This document shows, in pieces, positions 35,266 to 42,711 of a stretch of DNA of 64,000 nt. Location of the stretch: NCBI GenBank assembly GCA_910588955.1, contig CAJURQ010000014.1, positions 11,879 through 75,878 on the forward strand, written 5' to 3'. Under the pieces are notes generated by a model. It saw only the letters and a program-made list of their open reading frames with translations. It had not been told where the DNA came from and did not search any database. Position numbers and translations under genes: made by a program. Numbering within the stretch: the first letter of the stretch is position 1; every line of letters begins with the position of its first letter. Source of the DNA: an uncultured Lachnospiraceae bacterium. GTDB taxonomy: Bacteria; Bacillota; Clostridia; Lachnospirales; Lachnospiraceae.

Positions 35266-35805
35266 ATGGATTTAAAAGGATCAAAGACGGAGAAGAACCT
35301 GTTGGCGGCGTTCGCGGGGGAATCCCAAGCATACACGAAATATACTTACTATGCGTCCAAGGCGAAAAAGGACGGATATGTGCAGATGGCACATATCTTC
35401 GCGGAGACGGCGGCAAACGAGAAAGAGCATGCCAAGATCTGGTTTAAGTATCTGCACGGCGGTCAGGTTCCTGAGACAAGGGAGAACCTGCGCGACGCGG
35501 CGGAGGGCGAGAACTACGAGTGGACGGACATGTACGCGGGATTTGCCAAGGATGCGAGAGAGGAAGGCTTTGAGGAGCTGGCACTGCTCTTTGAGGGCGT
35601 GGCTAAAATCGAGAAGGAGCACGAGGAGAGATACCGCAAGCTGATCCAGAACATTGAGGAAGGCGTTGTGTTCTCCAAGGACGGCGACTGCGTATGGCAG
35701 TGCTTAAACTGCGGTCATATCGTGATCGGCAAGAAGGCGCCGGAACTCTGCCCCGTCTGCAAGCACCCCCAGTCCTACTTCCAGGTGAAGCCGGAGAACT
35801 ACTAA
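35266..35805 (+). CDS. rbr: Rubrerythrin
   Basis: A 179-residue non-heme iron protein that reduces hydrogen peroxide in anaerobes. The N-terminal four-helix bundle has the di-iron ligands in AFAGESQAYTKYTYYA, AANEKEHAKIW and KIEKEHEERYRKL. The C-terminal rubredoxin-like part has two Cys pairs, QCLNCGH and LCPVCKH. Length and order are standard. ATG at 35266 follows AAAGGAGGG. It has its own promoter and a strong terminator and is therefore a single-gene unit, consistent with an oxygen-stress response gene. Confidence 0.97.
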   Translation: MDLKGSKTEKNLLAAFAGESQAYTKYTYYASKAKKDGYVQMAHIFAETAANEKEHAKIWFKYLHGGQVPETRENLRDAAEGENYEWTDMYAGFAKDAREEGFEELALLFEGVAKIEKEHEERYRKLIQNIEEGVVFSKDGDCVWQCLNCGHIVIGKKAPELCPVCKHPQSYFQVKPENY

Positions 35806-35813
35806 AATATTGG

Positions 35814-35844
35814 AAAAGACAGTCCGCCGGGCTGTCTTTTTTTT
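35814..35844 (+). terminator. Terminator after rubrerythrin
   Basis: AAAAGACAG pairs with CTGTCTTTT across a nine-base loop, followed by a further run of T. Confidence 0.92.
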
Positions 35845-35874
35845 GATACATAACATATGTTTTTTGAAAGTTTA

Positions 35875-35903
35875 TTGTCAAAAAAACAGCAATGTGGTAT
35901 GAT
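35875..35903 (+). promoter_or_regulatory. Promoter of the ECF S-component / coaX region
   Basis: TTGTCA (35875-35880), 17-bp spacer, TATGAT (35898-35903), 48 bases before the ECF S-component start. The -10 region overlaps a GGTATGATACC palindrome. Confidence 0.75.
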
Positions 35904-35951
35904 ACCACCGTATTGTATCTCGTATGAGAATAATAACAGGAGGATTGTACC

Positions 35952-36821
35952 ATGAAAAATGAAAAGACCTACGAACTTGTGCTTACGGCACTGTTCACCG
36001 CCATAATTGTGATTATGGCATTCACACCACTGGGATATATCCCGCTTGTAGTCATCAATGCGACGATCATTCACATCCCAGTAATCCTTGGAGCGCTATT
36101 TCTCGGACCGAAGAAAGGTGCATTTTTGGGATTCACATTCGGACTCACCAGTTTTATCAACAACACAATAAATCCGGCTACGGCATCGGCGTTCGTGTTT
36201 TCGCCGGTTCTGGCATACCGGGTTGCGGGGGTGTCGGGCATTTTTAGGAGCCTGTACATCTGTTTTGTGCCGCGCATTTTAGTCGGCGTGGTTCCCTACT
36301 TTGTATGGCTCCTGATCCGCAAGATCGTGAAGGGCGACAACAAGGCGGGGAAGATCGCTGTGGATTTAATAGCATCTGTTATATTGTTTGTCTCTGTCAG
36401 GGCGTTCCTGATACGGCTGTTCCCGGAGGCTCTGAGTGCAGTTGTCTGCACGGTGATCGGTCTGGTTGTGGGCGCGGCGCTGATGGCGGTGCTGACCGTT
36501 GGGAACAGCAAGAAGGCTTCCGCGAACATTGCGCTCTCCTATGCGGGACTTGCGGGTGCGTTTACCAATACGCTCTTTGTGATGAGCGGTATTTTTATTC
36601 TGTATAAGGACGCTTATGCGAACGCGATGGGCGTTGCCGGGGATGCGGTACTGGACATCATCATGGGCGTGGTGGCGTTTAACGGCGTGGTTGAGGCTGT
36701 TGTGGCGGCGATTATCGTGACCGGCGTAGGTCTTGCGCTGAGCAGAGTGAAGCCCCTGTACGCCACGGACAGAGGACGTGAGGCGGAGGATGCCGCCCTG
36801 TTAGCAGCAAGGAAGGCATAA
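35952..36821 (+). CDS. ECF transporter substrate-binding (S) component, probably pantothenate
   Basis: A 289-residue membrane protein with about six hydrophobic segments. The opening TALFTAIIVIMAFTPLGYIP and NATIIHIPVILGALFLGPKK are characteristic of ECF S components; FGLTSFINNTINP follows. It captures a vitamin and works with the shared EcfA/A'/T module encoded elsewhere. coaX and coaBC, the enzymes that turn pantothenate into CoA precursors, follow on the same strand, so pantothenate is the likely substrate (inference from context). ATG at 35952 follows AGGAGGATTGTACC. The C-terminal 30 residues are hydrophilic. Confidence 0.88.
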   Translation: MKNEKTYELVLTALFTAIIVIMAFTPLGYIPLVVINATIIHIPVILGALFLGPKKGAFLGFTFGLTSFINNTINPATASAFVFSPVLAYRVAGVSGIFRSLYICFVPRILVGVVPYFVWLLIRKIVKGDNKAGKIAVDLIASVILFVSVRAFLIRLFPEALSAVVCTVIGLVVGAALMAVLTVGNSKKASANIALSYAGLAGAFTNTLFVMSGIFILYKDAYANAMGVAGDAVLDIIMGVVAFNGVVEAVVAAIIVTGVGLALSRVKPLYATDRGREAEDAALLAARKA

Positions 36822-36822
36822 A

Positions 36823-37046
36823 GGCATTTGCTTTTCAGCGGCGATAACGAGCAAACGTCCGAAGAAGACGGACAGAGAGCGTTGCGTAAATAAATAACAT
36901 GTGAAATAAAAAATAAGAGAACAATATAGAAGCCGCGAAAGAAAAGCAAGCGACTGCGGAGCAGGCATTTGCTTTGCGGCGGCGATAATGAGCAAACGTC
37001 CGACAAAGGCGGACAAGGAGCGCGAAAGCGCGGGTTTGCGAGTACA
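36823..37046 (+). repeat. Palindromic element C, two copies
   Basis: Copy 1 (36823-36887) and copy 2 (36964-37046) share GGCATTTGCTTT, then GCGGCGATAA, GAGCAAACGTCCG and a CGGAC complement. In copy 2 the outer stem GCAAAC/GTTTGC encloses GTCCG/CGGAC and GCGC-GAAA-GCGC, giving a three-stem layout. Copy 1 has the same outer/inner arrangement with GTTGCG. About 75 AT-rich bases separate the copies. The coaX ribosome binding site follows copy 2 by 15 bases. Confidence 0.75.
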
Positions 37047-37070
37047 ATACACAAAAAGAGGGGAAACGGC

Positions 37071-37841
37071 ATGATTTTAGCAGTTGACATCGGCAACACA
37101 AACATTGTCATCGGTTGTATGGACGGGGAGAAGGTCTGCTTCGTGGAGCGCGTCTCCACCAATCAGGCGAACACAGAACTGGAGTATGTGGTAGAATTTC
37201 GGGCGTTATTTGATCTCTACCGCATCGGTGTGGAGGACATTACCGGCAGCATCATCTCTTCCGTTGTGCCTCCCCTCAACAATATCGTGAAGGCGGCTTT
37301 GGAGAAGCTGTTTCACCGGACGCCCATGGTTGTAGGACCGGGGCTCAAGACGGGCTTAAACATTCTGATGGACAACCCCGCGCAGCTCGGATCCGATCTG
37401 GTAGTCAACGCGGTTGCGGGGCTGCACTATTACGGCGCGCCGATCATCATGATCGACATGGGTACGGCAACGACGATCAGCGTGGTGGATGAGAAGAAGA
37501 ACTATATCGGCGGCATGATTCTGCCGGGGGTGAAAGTTTCTCTGGATTCCCTTGTGAACCGCACCTCCCAGCTGCCGCGCATCAGTTTAGAGCCGCCGAA
37601 GAAGGTGATCGGCAGAAACACCATAGACTGTATGAAGAGCGGTATCGTGATGGGACAGGCGGCATGTCTGGACGGCATGATCGAGCGAATTTACGACGAG
37701 CTGGGCTACGAGGCGCCGGTGGTTGCCACGGGCGGGCTTGCGGGGAGCATTGTGCCCCACTGTAAGAGAAAAATCGTCTGCGACAATGAGCTGACCCTGA
37801 AAGGATTGGGGCTCATTTATCGCAGGAATATAGACCAGTGA
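37071..37841 (+). CDS. coaX: Type III pantothenate kinase
   Basis: Phosphorylates pantothenate, first step of CoA synthesis; type III enzymes need a monovalent cation and are not feedback inhibited by CoA. The 256-residue protein starts with the phosphate-binding MILAVDIGNTNIVIGC; later family motifs are GADLVVNAVAG-like GSDLVVNAVAGLHYY, IMIDMGTATTISVVD and GGMILPGVKVSLDSL, and VVATGGLAGSI. The start at 37071 (GAGGGGAAACGGC before it) is set by the conserved N-terminus; upstream in-frame codons run through element C. It precedes coaBC. Confidence 0.97.
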   Translation: MILAVDIGNTNIVIGCMDGEKVCFVERVSTNQANTELEYVVEFRALFDLYRIGVEDITGSIISSVVPPLNNIVKAALEKLFHRTPMVVGPGLKTGLNILMDNPAQLGSDLVVNAVAGLHYYGAPIIMIDMGTATTISVVDEKKNYIGGMILPGVKVSLDSLVNRTSQLPRISLEPPKKVIGRNTIDCMKSGIVMGQAACLDGMIERIYDELGYEAPVVATGGLAGSIVPHCKRKIVCDNELTLKGLGLIYRRNIDQ

Positions 37842-37869
37842 AATGAGATGCAGCGGAAGGAAATAACAT

Positions 37870-39057
37870 ATGTTATTAAAGAACAAACATGTTATATTAG
37901 GCGTGACCGGCAGCATTGCGGCGTATAAGATCGCGTCACTCGCCAGTATGCTTGTGAAGAAGCAGGCGGACGTGACGGTGATAATGACGAGGAACGCCAC
38001 AAACTTCATCAACCCTATCACCTTTGAGTCTTTAACGGGAAACAAATGTCTGGTGGACACCTTTGACCGGAATTTTGAGTTTCAGGTGGAGCATGTGTCG
38101 CTGGCGAAGCAGACCGACGTGTTTTTAGTGGCGCCTGCCTCCGCCAATGTGATTGCCAAGGCGGCGCACGGGATCGCGGACGATATGCTGACGACTACGC
38201 TTCTCGCTTGTCAGTGCCCGAAGATTTTCGCCCCGGCTATGAATACGAGAATGTATCAAAATCCGATTGTGCAGGATAATATAAGTACGCTTAAAAGTTA
38301 CGGCATGGAGGTGGTTACCCCGGCGAGCGGCTATCTGGCGTGCGGGGATACCGGGGAGGGCAAGATGCCCGAGCCGGAGGTTCTGTTTGAGGCGGTTCTG
38401 CGGGCGCTCACACCCAAGGATCTTGCAGGAAAAAAGGTGCTGGTCACGGCGGGTCCGACGCAGGAAAAGCTTGACCCGGTGCGGTATATCAGCAATCATT
38501 CCACCGGAAAGATGGGCTATGCCGTTGCGGCGTCGGCTGCGCGGCGCGGCGCGGATGTGACGCTCGTGTCAGGGAAAGTGGAGCTTACTCCGCCCTCGGG
38601 GGTGCGGGTTGTGCCTGTCGTCTCGGCGGCGGATATGGCGGCGGCTGTGAAGGAAGCGGCGTCGGCTCAGGATATCATCATCAAGGCGGCGGCGGTGGCG
38701 GATTACCGCCCACGTGTGACGGCGGACGAAAAGCTAAAGAAGAAGGACGACGATTTGTCTCTCGAACTGGAGCGCACGGAGGACATTCTGGCGTGGCTCG
38801 GGGCGCATCGCAGGGAAGGGCAGGTTTTGTGTGGCTTTTCCATGGAGACGGAGCATATGCTGGAGAACTCTCTGGCAAAGCTTGAAAAGAAAAAGGTCGA
38901 TATGATCGTGGCGAATAACTTAAGGCAGGAAGGCGCGGGATTCGGCACGGATACCAATGTGGTGACGTTTCTCACGAAGAAGGGAGCGGAGGAACTGCCG
39001 TTGCTTTCCAAGGAGGAGGTGGCGGATCGGCTGCTCGACCGTCTGATAGACCTGTAA
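37870..39057 (+). CDS. coaBC: Bifunctional phosphopantothenoylcysteine decarboxylase / phosphopantothenate-cysteine ligase
   Basis: Makes 4'-phosphopantetheine from 4'-phosphopantothenate and cysteine. Residues 1 to about 180 are the FMN-dependent CoaC part: LGVTGSIAAYKIASL, the catalytic-histidine region FQVEHVSLAK, PAMNTRMYQNP and the substrate-recognition Cys in SGYLACGDTGEGKMPEPE. Residues from about 185 form CoaB: VLVTAGPTQEKLDPVRYISNHSTGKMGYA, IIIKAAAVADYRP and ILAWLGAHRREGQVLCGFSME. 395 residues is typical. It follows coaX by 28 bases. Confidence 0.97.
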   Translation: MLLKNKHVILGVTGSIAAYKIASLASMLVKKQADVTVIMTRNATNFINPITFESLTGNKCLVDTFDRNFEFQVEHVSLAKQTDVFLVAPASANVIAKAAHGIADDMLTTTLLACQCPKIFAPAMNTRMYQNPIVQDNISTLKSYGMEVVTPASGYLACGDTGEGKMPEPEVLFEAVLRALTPKDLAGKKVLVTAGPTQEKLDPVRYISNHSTGKMGYAVAASAARRGADVTLVSGKVELTPPSGVRVVPVVSAADMAAAVKEAASAQDIIIKAAAVADYRPRVTADEKLKKKDDDLSLELERTEDILAWLGAHRREGQVLCGFSMETEHMLENSLAKLEKKKVDMIVANNLRQEGAGFGTDTNVVTFLTKKGAEELPLLSKEEVADRLLDRLIDL

Positions 39058-39189
39058 GGAAAATGGCGGCACGAGCAGTTGACATAAGATGCGTGCCAAT
39101 GAACAGCCGGGAAAACATGTAAAGGCTGAATAGTTACCAGTCCCGGATAATTTGGAATGCTATCAATGCGAGAAGGACAGGAGAGCGCT

Positions 39190-39738
39190 ATGAGGATCGG
39201 AACAGGATATGATGTGCACAGGCTGACGGAGGGGCGGAAATGTATCATCGGCGGGGTGGAGATTCCCTATGAGAAGGGACTTCTCGGGCATTCCGACGCG
39301 GATGTGCTGCTGCATGCCATTATGGACGCGCTTTTAGGGGCTGCGGCGCTGGGAGATATCGGCAAGCATTTTCCGGACAGCGATCCCGCCTACAAGGGTA
39401 TCTCCTCCATAAAACTTCTGGAGCATGTGTCGAAACTTTTGGAAGAAAATCTGTTTCTGGTGGAGAATATCGACGCTACGATCATCGCGCAGGCGCCAAA
39501 GATGCGTCCTCATATCGAGCAGATGCGGGAAACTATTGCGGGAGCGCTCGGCATAGAGGTGTCTCAGGTGAACGTGAAGGCGACTACCGAGGAAGGACTC
39601 GGCTTTACCGGGAGGGGTGAGGGCATTTCCGCCCAGGCGGTGTGCCTGCTCACAAGCCCGCGGGAGCTGTACAGCGAGGACGTGACGAAGGACTGCGGCG
39701 CGTGCGGGGGCTGTCCGCATGTGGCGGGTACAACATAA
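39190..39738 (+). CDS. ispF: 2-C-methyl-D-erythritol 2,4-cyclodiphosphate synthase with Cys-rich tail
   Basis: Fifth enzyme of the MEP isoprenoid pathway. The conserved core covers residues 1-157: MRIGTGYDVHRL with metal-binding Asp8 and His10, LGHSDADVLLHAI, GDIGKHFPDSD, and ATTEEGLGFTGRGEGISAQA at the end of the fold. About 25 extra residues follow (PRELYSEDVTKD then CGACGGCPH), containing three closely spaced cysteines beyond the usual 155-160 residue length. The start at 39190 follows GGACAGGAGAGC; the upstream in-frame start adds no homologous sequence. It converges on sigH with a shared terminator. Confidence 0.95.
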   Translation: MRIGTGYDVHRLTEGRKCIIGGVEIPYEKGLLGHSDADVLLHAIMDALLGAAALGDIGKHFPDSDPAYKGISSIKLLEHVSKLLEENLFLVENIDATIIAQAPKMRPHIEQMRETIAGALGIEVSQVNVKATTEEGLGFTGRGEGISAQAVCLLTSPRELYSEDVTKDCGACGGCPHVAGTT

Positions 39739-39749
39739 AGGCGCATGAA

Positions 39750-39780
39750 TAAAAGCCGCGTGAAAGCGGCTTTATTTTAT
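39750..39780. terminator. Bidirectional terminator between ispF and sigH
   Basis: AAAGCCGC pairs with GCGGCTTT around GTGAAA, with A-rich sequence on one side and TTTATTTT on the other. Its right arm overlaps the last codon of sigH. Confidence 0.82.
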
Positions 39781-40386
39781 GGCTCTTCGGAGTTTCGTCT
39801 TGATTCTCTGGAGGGCGTTGTCCGTGGATTTGTCATCCCGACCGAGAACCTTCGCAATCTGCTGGTATCCCATGCCCGTCAGATACAGGTCAAGCACCTG
39901 CTTCTCAAAGCTGCTCAGTTCCCTCTCTATCAGCATTTCCAGCCGGTCCACATTTTCCTTGTCTATGACGAGCTCCTCGGGATTTAACCCGGAGCCGGAG
40001 GCAAGCACGTTGACAAGCGCTTCCTCCTCGCCGTCGTGGTTTTCCGAGGCAGTTCCGTAGAGAGATATATAATTGTTTAAAGGGATATGCTTTTGTCGTC
40101 TGGAAGCCTGCACCGCCGTGTACATCTGCCGGGAAACGCAGAGGTCGGCAAAGGTGAAGAAGCTTGCGTCCCTGCCGCTGTCGTAGTCCCTGATTGCCTT
40201 GAACAGCCCGATCATGCCTTCCTGAATCAGATCCTCGCTGTCCGCACCGAGGATGTACATGGATTTCGCCTTGCTCCGCACCAGATTCTTATATTTATTC
40301 ATAATATGGTCTGTGATTCCCGATTCGCCGTCCCGCAGGCGGATCAGAAGCTCCTCGTCGCTGTACTGTGTGTAATCTTCGCGCAT
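39772..40386 (-). CDS. sigH: Sporulation-type RNA polymerase sigma factor SigH
   Basis: About 204 residues. Region 2 has SDEELLIRLRDGESG, IMNKYKNLVRSKAKSMYILGADSEDLIQEGMIGLFKAIRDYD and FTFADLCVSRQMYTAVQ; region 4 has FEKQVLDLYLTGMGYQQIAKVLGRDDKSTDNALQRIKTKL. The sequence matches SigH/Spo0H, which drives early sporulation and stationary-phase genes. ATG at 40386 is better spaced from AAAGGA than the in-frame ATG two codons upstream (40392). Its presence supports a spore-forming Clostridia host, though no other sporulation gene is in the window. Confidence 0.92.
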   Translation of the reverse strand: MREDYTQYSDEELLIRLRDGESGITDHIMNKYKNLVRSKAKSMYILGADSEDLIQEGMIGLFKAIRDYDSGRDASFFTFADLCVSRQMYTAVQASRRQKHIPLNNYISLYGTASENHDGEEEALVNVLASGSGLNPEELVIDKENVDRLEMLIERELSSFEKQVLDLYLTGMGYQQIAKVLGRDDKSTDNALQRIKTKLRRAIK

Positions 40387-40469
40387 AGACATATCCTTTG
40401 CATTGTTGTGCTTCGGTTCGCATTTCCTTTTTTAGTATAGCATGTCCTGTCGTATCATCCCAGCATTTT

Positions 40470-40590
40470 TAAATATTTTGATTCTGTGTAATAAGGACGG
40501 CTGTAAAAACTTGATTTTGTGTAAATTATTCTCGTGAAAAACCTTGATTTCGTGCAAAAACGGATTGTATAAAACGTTGATTATGTGAAA
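40470..40590. repeat. Degenerate 33-bp tandem repeat
   Basis: Four units with the core TTGATT(N)TGTG at about 40478, 40510, 40543 and 40576. In the minus direction they spell successive variants of LHEIKVF / LHKIKFL / LHRIKIF, but there is no good ribosome binding site. They lie just before a protein remnant. Origin unclear. Confidence 0.6.
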
Positions 40591-40731
40591 AACTATACGC
40601 TTACGTCGCTGCGTAAATTTATGACCAAATATGGGGAACAGACCTATATTCCTTATGTACTGCACACGGGGGATTTGAAGAAGGAGGAGGGCATTGTTTA
40701 TCTGCCGCTTTATATGACGCCAATGCTATAA
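40573..40731 (+). pseudogene. C-terminal remnant of an AAA-type ATPase gene
   Basis: The open stretch after a stop at 40570-40572 encodes YTLTSLRKFMTKYGEQTYIP, VLHTGDLKKEEGIVYLPLYM and TPML before a stop at 40729. I recognise this as the usual end of a family of bacterial AAA ATPases found in many copies in gut Firmicutes and Bacteroidetes; the ATPase domain itself is missing. No ribosome binding site. The fragment marks a past insertion or deletion between sigH and the tRNA gene. Confidence 0.6.
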
Positions 40732-40767
40732 AAATTGATCACCGACAAATTTCCTGTAAAGTTAAGA

Positions 40768-40796
40768 AAACCCCGTTGCAAATCAACGGGGTTTCT
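40768..40796 (-). terminator. Terminator of the tRNA-Thr gene
   Basis: On the minus strand AACCCCGTTG pairs with CAACGGGGTT around ATTTG, followed by TTCTT. It begins about seven bases after the tRNA 3' end. Confidence 0.88.
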
Positions 40797-40799
40797 GTA

Positions 40800-40872
40800 A
40801 GCTGCTGACGGGAATCGGACCCGTGACCTCCGCACTACCAATGCGACGCTCTACCGACTGAGCCACAGCAGC
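40800..40872 (-). tRNA. tRNA-Thr (anticodon GGT)
   Basis: Acceptor arms GCTGCTG/CAGCAGC, D arm with GGCTCAGTCGGTAGAGC, anticodon loop TTGGTAG giving GGT (reads ACC and ACT), T arm with GGTCCGATTCC. The discriminator base is T and the CCA end is not encoded. Confidence 0.96.
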
Positions 40873-40908
40873 CTGACGAAAAGGGTATTCCTTTTGTCAC
40901 CGTGTATT

Positions 40909-40937
40909 AGTTTATCAAAAAGAAAAATTCTTGTCAA
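40909..40937 (-). promoter_or_regulatory. Promoter of tRNA-Thr
   Basis: On the minus strand TTGACA (40937-40932), 17-bp spacer, TAAACT (40914-40909), 37 bases before the mature 5' end. AAGTATTGACA occurs twice in a row here, so a second -35 lies upstream. Confidence 0.75.
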
Positions 40938-41159
40938 TACTTGAGTGTGTCAATACTTAAAATGCCTGTGATTTCTCGTGCTTTTTGTCATTTTTTACAA
41001 ATGGATTATCGGTTTCTCAAAATCATTTAGCAATAATTGTTATGTCCAGAGCAAGAAGTGTAAAGAATAAACAAAGGCAACTGAATAAAATAAAGTTACG
41101 CTATCAAATCGTACAAGATGGCAGATACAGAAAAGTGTAAAAGAAAAGGAGGATGAAAG

Positions 41160-42623
41160 ATGAAAAAGTTTTTAGCATGTATGCTGTGCGGCTGTATGGT
41201 AGCTTCTATGCTGACAGGCTGCGGCGGCGGTGACAGCAGCAGCGCACCGGCGGCAGATTCGGGTGACAGCGGGGCGGCAGCGGAAGCGCCGGCAGCGGAT
41301 GCGCCGGCAGCGGATGCAGGTGATTCCGGAAGTGAGGCTCCGGCAGCGGACGCAGGTACGTCCGGCGGCGGTTCCGATACGATCAATGTTTGGGCGTTTA
41401 CCGATGAGGTGCCCGGCATGATCGAGAAGTATATCGAGGCGCATCCCGAATTTGGTTACAAGATCAACACCACAATTATTGCGACTACAGACGGCGCTTA
41501 CCAGCCTGCTCTCGACCAGGCGCTGGCAGCAGGCGGTGCGGAAGCTCCCGACATCTACTGCGCTGAGGCAGCATTCGTTTTGAAGTATACGCAGGGCGAT
41601 GCAAGCCAGTATGCAATGCCTTACGCTGATATGGGCATTGATGTGGATGCGAAGTTAAAGGAAGCGGATATCGCACAGTACACGGTTGATATCGGAACCA
41701 ACCCCGACGGACAGCTGGTAGGTCTCGGCTATCAGGCAACGGGCGGCGCATTTATTTATCGTCGTTCCATCGCTAAGGATGTATGGGGCACGGACGATCC
41801 GGCTGAGATCGAGAAGAAGATCGGTCCCGGCTGGGATCAGTTCTTTACGGCAGCGGAAGATCTGAAGGCAAAGGGCTACGGTATTATATCCAGCGACGGC
41901 GATATGTGGCATGCAGTTGAGAACAGCTCCGATCAGGGATGGATCGTTGACGGTAAGCTCACCATCGATCCGAAGCGTGAAGAGTTCCTTGACCTCTCCA
42001 AGAAGTTAAAGGACAACGGTTACCATAATGATACACAGGACTGGCAGGATGCATGGTTCGCCGATATGAAGGGCGAAGGTGAGAAGGGTATCTTCGGTTT
42101 CTTCGGTCCCGCCTGGCTGATCAACTACACGATGGCGCCTAACTGCGGCGGCGAAGCTGTAGGCGAAGGCACATACGGAGACTGGGCAGTCTGCACGCCT
42201 CCCATCGGTTTCTTCTGGGGCGGCACATGGATTCTTGCAAACAAGGACAGCCAGAAAGCGGAAGCTGTCGGCAAGATCATCGAGTGGATCACTCTGGACA
42301 GCTCTGAGGACGGTCTGCAGTATAAGTGGGCGAACGGCACCTTAAACGGCGAAGGCGGCACGAAGGATGCGGTTGCGAGCGGCACGGTTATGAGTAAGTC
42401 CGACGGTTCCGTTGATTTCCTCGGCGGACAGAACATGTTCGACGCATTCGTTCCTGCGAACCAGTATGCGAAGGGTACCAACCTGACACAGTACGACGAG
42501 ACCATCAACCAGTATTGGAGAGACCAGACTCGTGAGTACACATCAGGCAACAAGTCCCGTGAGCAGGCAATCGCTGACTTCAAGCAGCAGGTAGCGGACA
42601 ATCTGGATGTTATCGTAGAGTAA
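41160..42623 (+). CDS. Family-1 sugar-binding lipoprotein of an ABC importer
   Basis: A 487-residue lipoprotein: signal peptide ending ASMLTGC, then a flexible Ala/Pro/Asp/Gly linker to about residue 75. The binding fold starts at TINVWAFTDEVPGMIEKYIE and includes APDIYCAEAAFVLKYTQGD, GGAFIYRRSIAKDVWG, FGFFGPAWLINYTMAPN and PPIGFFWGGTWILANKD, typical of oligosaccharide binders with aromatic residues lining the site. ATG at 41160 follows AAAGGAGGATGAAAG. Two MalF/MalG-type permease genes follow, and an AraC regulator and GH3 enzyme are next to them, indicating a glycan utilisation locus. The precise sugar is unknown; no ATPase is nearby, so a shared MsmK-type ATPase is likely. Confidence 0.93.
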   Translation: MKKFLACMLCGCMVASMLTGCGGGDSSSAPAADSGDSGAAAEAPAADAPAADAGDSGSEAPAADAGTSGGGSDTINVWAFTDEVPGMIEKYIEAHPEFGYKINTTIIATTDGAYQPALDQALAAGGAEAPDIYCAEAAFVLKYTQGDASQYAMPYADMGIDVDAKLKEADIAQYTVDIGTNPDGQLVGLGYQATGGAFIYRRSIAKDVWGTDDPAEIEKKIGPGWDQFFTAAEDLKAKGYGIISSDGDMWHAVENSSDQGWIVDGKLTIDPKREEFLDLSKKLKDNGYHNDTQDWQDAWFADMKGEGEKGIFGFFGPAWLINYTMAPNCGGEAVGEGTYGDWAVCTPPIGFFWGGTWILANKDSQKAEAVGKIIEWITLDSSEDGLQYKWANGTLNGEGGTKDAVASGTVMSKSDGSVDFLGGQNMFDAFVPANQYAKGTNLTQYDETINQYWRDQTREYTSGNKSREQAIADFKQQVADNLDVIVE

Positions 42624-42661
42624 GATACAGTCACACAGAGTAATCATAATAACTGTTATGG

Positions 42662-42689
42662 CAGGGCGGACACATTAGCGTCCGCCCTG
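42662..42689 (+). terminator. Hairpin between binding protein and permease genes
   Basis: CAGGGCGGAC/GTCCGCCCTG, ten perfect pairs, loop of eight; no T-run. Probably an RNA-stabilising or partial-termination hairpin that raises binding-protein output over the permeases. Confidence 0.65.
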
Positions 42690-42711
42690 TTGAAATGAAG
42701 GGTAATACAAA

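Noticed and set aside
36822..37070. Cobalamin or other known riboswitch before coaX
   Set aside because: The stems belong to two copies of a repeat; no known aptamer consensus could be matched.
40432..40665. 77-codon minus-strand frame covering the 33-bp repeats
   Set aside because: No ribosome binding site; it also runs antisense through the ATPase remnant. The 33-bp period alone produces the repeating peptide.
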